Below, one piece after another: positions 5,468 to 7,445 of a DNA stretch of 7,445 nucleotides. The translations under genes and the position numbers were made by a program. The first letter of the stretch is position 1. Each line of letters starts with the position of its first letter. Location of the stretch: assembly GCA_016202845.1 (NCBI GenBank), contig JACQNW010000109.1, positions 1 to 7,445 on the forward strand. The letters are read 5' to 3'. Source of the stretch: Candidatus Aenigmatarchaeota archaeon (GTDB taxonomy: Archaea; Aenigmatarchaeota; Aenigmatarchaeia; GW2011-AR5). A model generated the notes under the pieces. The model had not been told where the DNA came from, did no database searches, and saw only the letters and a list, made by a program, of their open reading frames with translations.

Positions 5468-5630
5468 AAATTCTTTGAATTTACGCGATCCCCTCACAAC
5501 GTGTTGATGAGGACATCGAGGCATTTATTGGGCAGAAGCACAAAGTGCTTCATTGCTCTTTCTATTTGAGAAGCAATGATTTAAATAATAGTAAGGAGCA
5601 TTAATTTTTGAGCATTTAATCAATTCACTT
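5468..5630 (-). promoter_or_regulatory. Leader and probable promoter of tRNA-Asp
   Basis: No gene is seen here. TATTTAAAT (5587-5579, minus strand) is a strong TATA box that would start transcription near 5557, giving a leader of about 90 nt before the tRNA, unusually long. The leader holds a perfect 7-bp hairpin GAAGCAC/GTGCTTC (5535-5551), another stem over 5493-5510, and CATTGCT/AGCAATG arms at 5551-5557 and 5572-5578. CATCGAGGCA at 5514-5523 repeats the sequence at the tRNA 5' end (5459-5468). Confidence 0.4.
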
Positions 5631-5646
5631 TGATAAAAAATAAAAG
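5631..5646 (-). terminator. T-rich terminator of 5S rRNA
   Basis: Directly after the closing stem of the 5S gene, the minus strand reads CTTTTATTTTTTATCA, a standard archaeal T-run terminator. Confidence 0.65.
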
Positions 5647-5848
5647 TGGTTAGCAACGCCCTGAATTTCCCCTGAAATGCATCAAAGTACTTTCCAGATC
5701 GCTGGGGAGATTCACTTTCCCGCTATGGAAACATAATAACCAATGGACGGACGCTTATGCGTCATTCGCCTGGTATTATGCGCTTGCTTCCAAAGTTCCG
5801 GGTTCGAAATGGGACCGGGTCTACCCTCCCCGCTTTGGTCGCCAACCA
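5647..5848 (-). rRNA. 5S rRNA with an 80-nt insertion
   Basis: The ends pair as helix I: TGGTTGGC (5848-5841) with GCTAACCA (5654-5647). Archaeal 5S hallmarks follow in order: AAGCGGGGAG (helix II), ACCCGGTCCCAT, CGAACCCGGAA (helix III and loop C), then, after an insertion, GTGAATCTCCCCAGCG (helix II return with the bulged A of CAGCG), GGAAAGTACTTT and GGGGAAATTCAGG (helix IV, loop E and helix V region). Total length is about 202 nt; without the insertion it is 122 nt, the normal size. The TATA box 26 bp upstream and the T-run downstream show an independent transcription unit. No 16S or 23S gene is in the window. The RNA is the central protuberance component of the large ribosomal subunit. 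Confidence 0.9.
5716..5795 (-). other. Structured 80-nt insertion within the 5S rRNA
   Basis: The insertion lies between CCCGGAA and GTGAAT, on the strand running from helix III back to helix II (loop B). It folds into one long arm: CTTTGGAA (5795-5788) with TTCCATAG (5730-5723, one T-T mismatch), CATAATA (5780-5774) with TATTATG (5738-5732), CCA with TGG past a bulged T, and a tip GACGC-ATAA-GCGTC (5763-5750). I could not find a regular bulge-helix-bulge at its base, so retention as an extra arm is more likely than splicing, but both are open. Confidence 0.75.
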
Positions 5849-5869
5849 ACTCTAGTTTAAGAAAAAAGA

Positions 5870-5877
5870 TATTTAAA
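5870..5877. promoter_or_regulatory. Shared divergent TATA box (5S rRNA and hypothetical gene)
   Basis: TATTTAAA on the plus strand reads TTTAAATA on the minus strand. Its centre is about 26 bp from the first base of the 5S gene (5848) and about 25 bp from the ATG at 5899, the spacing archaeal TATA boxes need in each direction. The core TTTAAA is palindromic. No other TATA candidate lies in the 50-bp gap. Confidence 0.6.
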
Positions 5878-5898
5878 GGCACTTCCAATACTGTATCA

Positions 5899-6306
5899 AT
5901 GGCGCCTGTTACTGTTGAAGCGAAAAGTTATACTGGATTTTTAAGAGACAAGGGTTTCGCTTTGCCGGGCGTTAAAGAGAGTGTAGGAGAAAAGGATGAT
6001 AAATACAAAGAGATGAGAGCAAAAGTCGAGACTGCAACCCGGGAATATCTTTCCCAGAACGGGCCTGTGCTGAGACGAACCCTTAGGGGAGAAGCATGGA
6101 ACAGTTTCAGAGTTTGCGGACATGGTTCAATATTTGAAAAATATTTTGACTTTAAAGGCTTTGATGGAATACTGACCGCAGTTTTGCAGGAGCTTTATGC
6201 AGCAGAATTTTCTAACACACCCAGAAGATTTTGCAAAGAAGTTTTAGTTTACCTGCCTGAGCACGAACCGAAAATGAAAATGCATTTGGAAAGGCTTGTT
6301 GGATGA
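5899..6306 (+). CDS. Hypothetical protein (135 aa)
   Basis: ATG 5899 is chosen because a TATA box lies 25 bp upstream (leaderless mRNA) and because the open frame further upstream runs through the 5S rRNA gene. The product is soluble and charged, without a signal peptide or membrane segment. It begins MAPVTVEAKSYTGFLRDKGF, has a Lys/Glu-rich helical middle (about residues 35-60), a central region with FRVCGHGSIFEKYFDFKGF, and ends in a basic helix. Cys residues occur in VCGHG and in RRFCKE. I recognise no family. Its stop is separated by one base from that of the convergent corA gene. Start context, length and composition support a real gene. Confidence 0.7.
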   Translation: MAPVTVEAKSYTGFLRDKGFALPGVKESVGEKDDKYKEMRAKVETATREYLSQNGPVLRRTLRGEAWNSFRVCGHGSIFEKYFDFKGFDGILTAVLQELYAAEFSNTPRRFCKEVLVYLPEHEPKMKMHLERLVG

Positions 6307-6307
6307 A

Positions 6308-7333
6308 TCACAGCCAGTCTTTTGCCTTAAAATAGAACATAACGGCAGCGATTGAAATAACCATGACGGCAAGAGCCATGTAGTAGCCCATGGGGCCAAA
6401 ATGAAATTCCGGAATGTCAAAGTTCATGCCATAAACCCCGGCAATTAGTGTTGGAACCATTAATATTACTGTTATTGCAGTAAGTCTTTTCACAATCACG
6501 TTCAGGTTGTTTGATGCAGTCGCAAGCTTATTGGATATGTTTGTAGTGTAAAGCGTAAGTGCGTCTGTTATCAGATCCCTGTAAGCCCTTAAGATGTCAA
6601 TCTGGTGCATGTACGTGTCGTATACGTCGTCCAGCAGGCTCATGGTTTCTTTGTCAACTTCCAAAGGTGTCAGGCCTTTTTTGATAAGTGAAATAATCCT
6701 TGCAGTCCCCCAGAAACGCCTTGACATCCTGTGAATAGCCCGTTTTATCTTGACAATTTCTTTCAGAAGATTTCCATTTTTGGCCTTGAGGACATTTTCC
6801 TCAAGCACCACAATTTTTTCATGAACTTCTTCCAACACATCATAATTTTCAGAGGCGTCATCCAGGAGAAACTGGTACATCAGCATCGACAGGCTCTTGT
6901 TCTTGCCCTTTTCAAGCGTATCGCTCAGGCTGTTGAATAGTTCTGTGTGGAATTTTGACAATTGCGGCACTGTGATTATCAGGGCATTTTTTGTCAATAT
7001 CATCATGACATGCATGGCTTTTATGTGCGAACCATGGTCAATGTGTTTGGACGCTTTAGGCGTCGATCTCTTTTCGTCTCTCCTTCCTTCCACGAAGTAG
7101 TCGGCATAAACAAAAATCAGGGGATCTATAGAGTACCGCCTTGACCTGTGCTCCTTGAAGTATGTTGAAAAGTATTTTTTTGGAATGGAGAAGTCCTTTG
7201 TTATCCTTGTTATTTCCTCGTCTGACGGCCTTTCCACAAACATCCAGATAAAATCCTTGCCTGCTGGAACTTTGTAGCTGAGCCCCACCCCGCTTTTAGT
7301 TCCTTCCTTTCCATACACTCCAAAACTTATCAT
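6308..7333 (-). CDS. corA: CorA-family magnesium/cobalt channel
   Basis: The 341-aa protein has the family layout. A cytoplasmic alpha/beta N-terminal domain (about 1-130) is followed by a long helical stalk (about 150-280). A first transmembrane helix near 281-301 ends in the signature YGMN (GMN at 302-304), a short acidic periplasmic loop follows (FDIPEFHFGPMG), and a second transmembrane helix spans about 315-335 with a basic cytoplasmic tail KAKDWL. CorA forms pentameric Mg2+ (also Co2+, Ni2+) channels in the cell membrane, gated by Mg2+ bound at the stalk. Length is normal and the frame is intact. ATG 7333 sits about 30 bp after a TATATA box. It converges on the hypothetical gene at 5899-6306 and is probably a housekeeping single-gene unit. 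Confidence 0.93.
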   Translation of the reverse strand: MISFGVYGKEGTKSGVGLSYKVPAGKDFIWMFVERPSDEEITRITKDFSIPKKYFSTYFKEHRSRRYSIDPLIFVYADYFVEGRRDEKRSTPKASKHIDHGSHIKAMHVMMILTKNALIITVPQLSKFHTELFNSLSDTLEKGKNKSLSMLMYQFLLDDASENYDVLEEVHEKIVVLEENVLKAKNGNLLKEIVKIKRAIHRMSRRFWGTARIISLIKKGLTPLEVDKETMSLLDDVYDTYMHQIDILRAYRDLITDALTLYTTNISNKLATASNNLNVIVKRLTAITVILMVPTLIAGVYGMNFDIPEFHFGPMGYYMALAVMVISIAAVMFYFKAKDWL

Positions 7334-7359
7334 TGCGAATTAATTGGCTGAGCGTGGAA

Positions 7360-7366
7360 TATATAG
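7360..7366 (-). promoter_or_regulatory. TATA box of corA
   Basis: TATATA on the minus strand is centred about 30 bp before the ATG at 7333, giving a leader of only a few bases. Upstream (7381-7445) there is no gene in view, only short arms GCCTT/AAGGC (7403-7407 and 7419-7423) and a doubled CAGAAC (7423-7428, 7431-7436) of unknown meaning. Confidence 0.5.
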
Positions 7367-7445
7367 ATTTTTAAAATGACAGTACTCCCGCATGTGTGTT
7401 CCGCCTTCTTAAGCCTATAAGGCAGAACGTCAGAACTGCTCTTTA

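Noticed and set aside
5504..5523. Box C/D small RNA on the plus strand (TTGATGA at 5504-5510)
   Set aside because: No CTGA D box lies at a suitable distance.
5743..5898. N-terminal extension of the hypothetical protein starting at ATG 5743
   Set aside because: This stretch is the conserved 5S rRNA gene on the other strand; the TATA spacing supports ATG 5899.
1..7445. CRISPR array or insertion-sequence transposase
   Set aside because: No regularly spaced repeats and no transposase motifs were seen on either strand.

Overview
The window is archaeal. The evidence is two tRNA genes interrupted by bulge-helix-bulge (BHB) introns with no encoded CCA, TATA boxes centred about 25 nt before apparently leaderless starts, GGTG-type ribosome binding sites and an archaeal-type 5S rRNA. 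The DNA is AT-rich and the 5S gene is not linked to 16S or 23S rRNA in this window. A lineage cannot be fixed from the sequence; an uncultivated DPANN or euryarchaeal genome is a reasonable guess.

Left part (1-2760), accessory DNA: a 42-aa lysine-rich small ORF converges on a PIN-domain gene. A plus-strand operon then holds a winged-helix regulator, a protein I do not recognise and a creatininase-family amidohydrolase. The first two operon genes are interrupted by three one-base frameshifts (each looks like one extra base). Resolving them gives a regulator whose TGA overlaps the GTG of the next gene as GTGA. The operon ends at a striking pair of hairpins (2661-2748) whose loops are complementary to each other.

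Middle part (2765-5850), all on the minus strand: a tyrosine recombinase with a C-terminal zinc ribbon, disrupted by one in-frame stop and one homopolymer frameshift, starts 60 bp from the 3' end of tRNA-Lys(TTT). This is the arrangement expected of an element integrated at a tRNA gene. tRNA-Lys carries a 127-nt intron made mostly of hairpins. Next comes an NDP-sugar nucleotidyltransferase that lacks its nucleotide-binding N-terminus and appears internally deleted, then tRNA-Asp(GTC) with two introns (23 nt in the D-loop, 32 nt in the anticodon loop). Further upstream on the same strand is a 5S rRNA of about 202 nt instead of about 122 nt, because of an 80-nt structured insertion between helix III and helix II.

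Right part (5850-7445), apparently core DNA: a TATTTAAA element seems to serve both the 5S gene and a divergent 135-aa hypothetical gene. That gene converges, with one base between stop codons, on a CorA-type magnesium/cobalt channel.

The most unusual content is in the RNA genes: an expanded 5S rRNA and three introns in two tRNAs. The protein-gene disruptions cluster in the integrase/operon side, which suggests a decaying integrated element, though assembly indels must be excluded.
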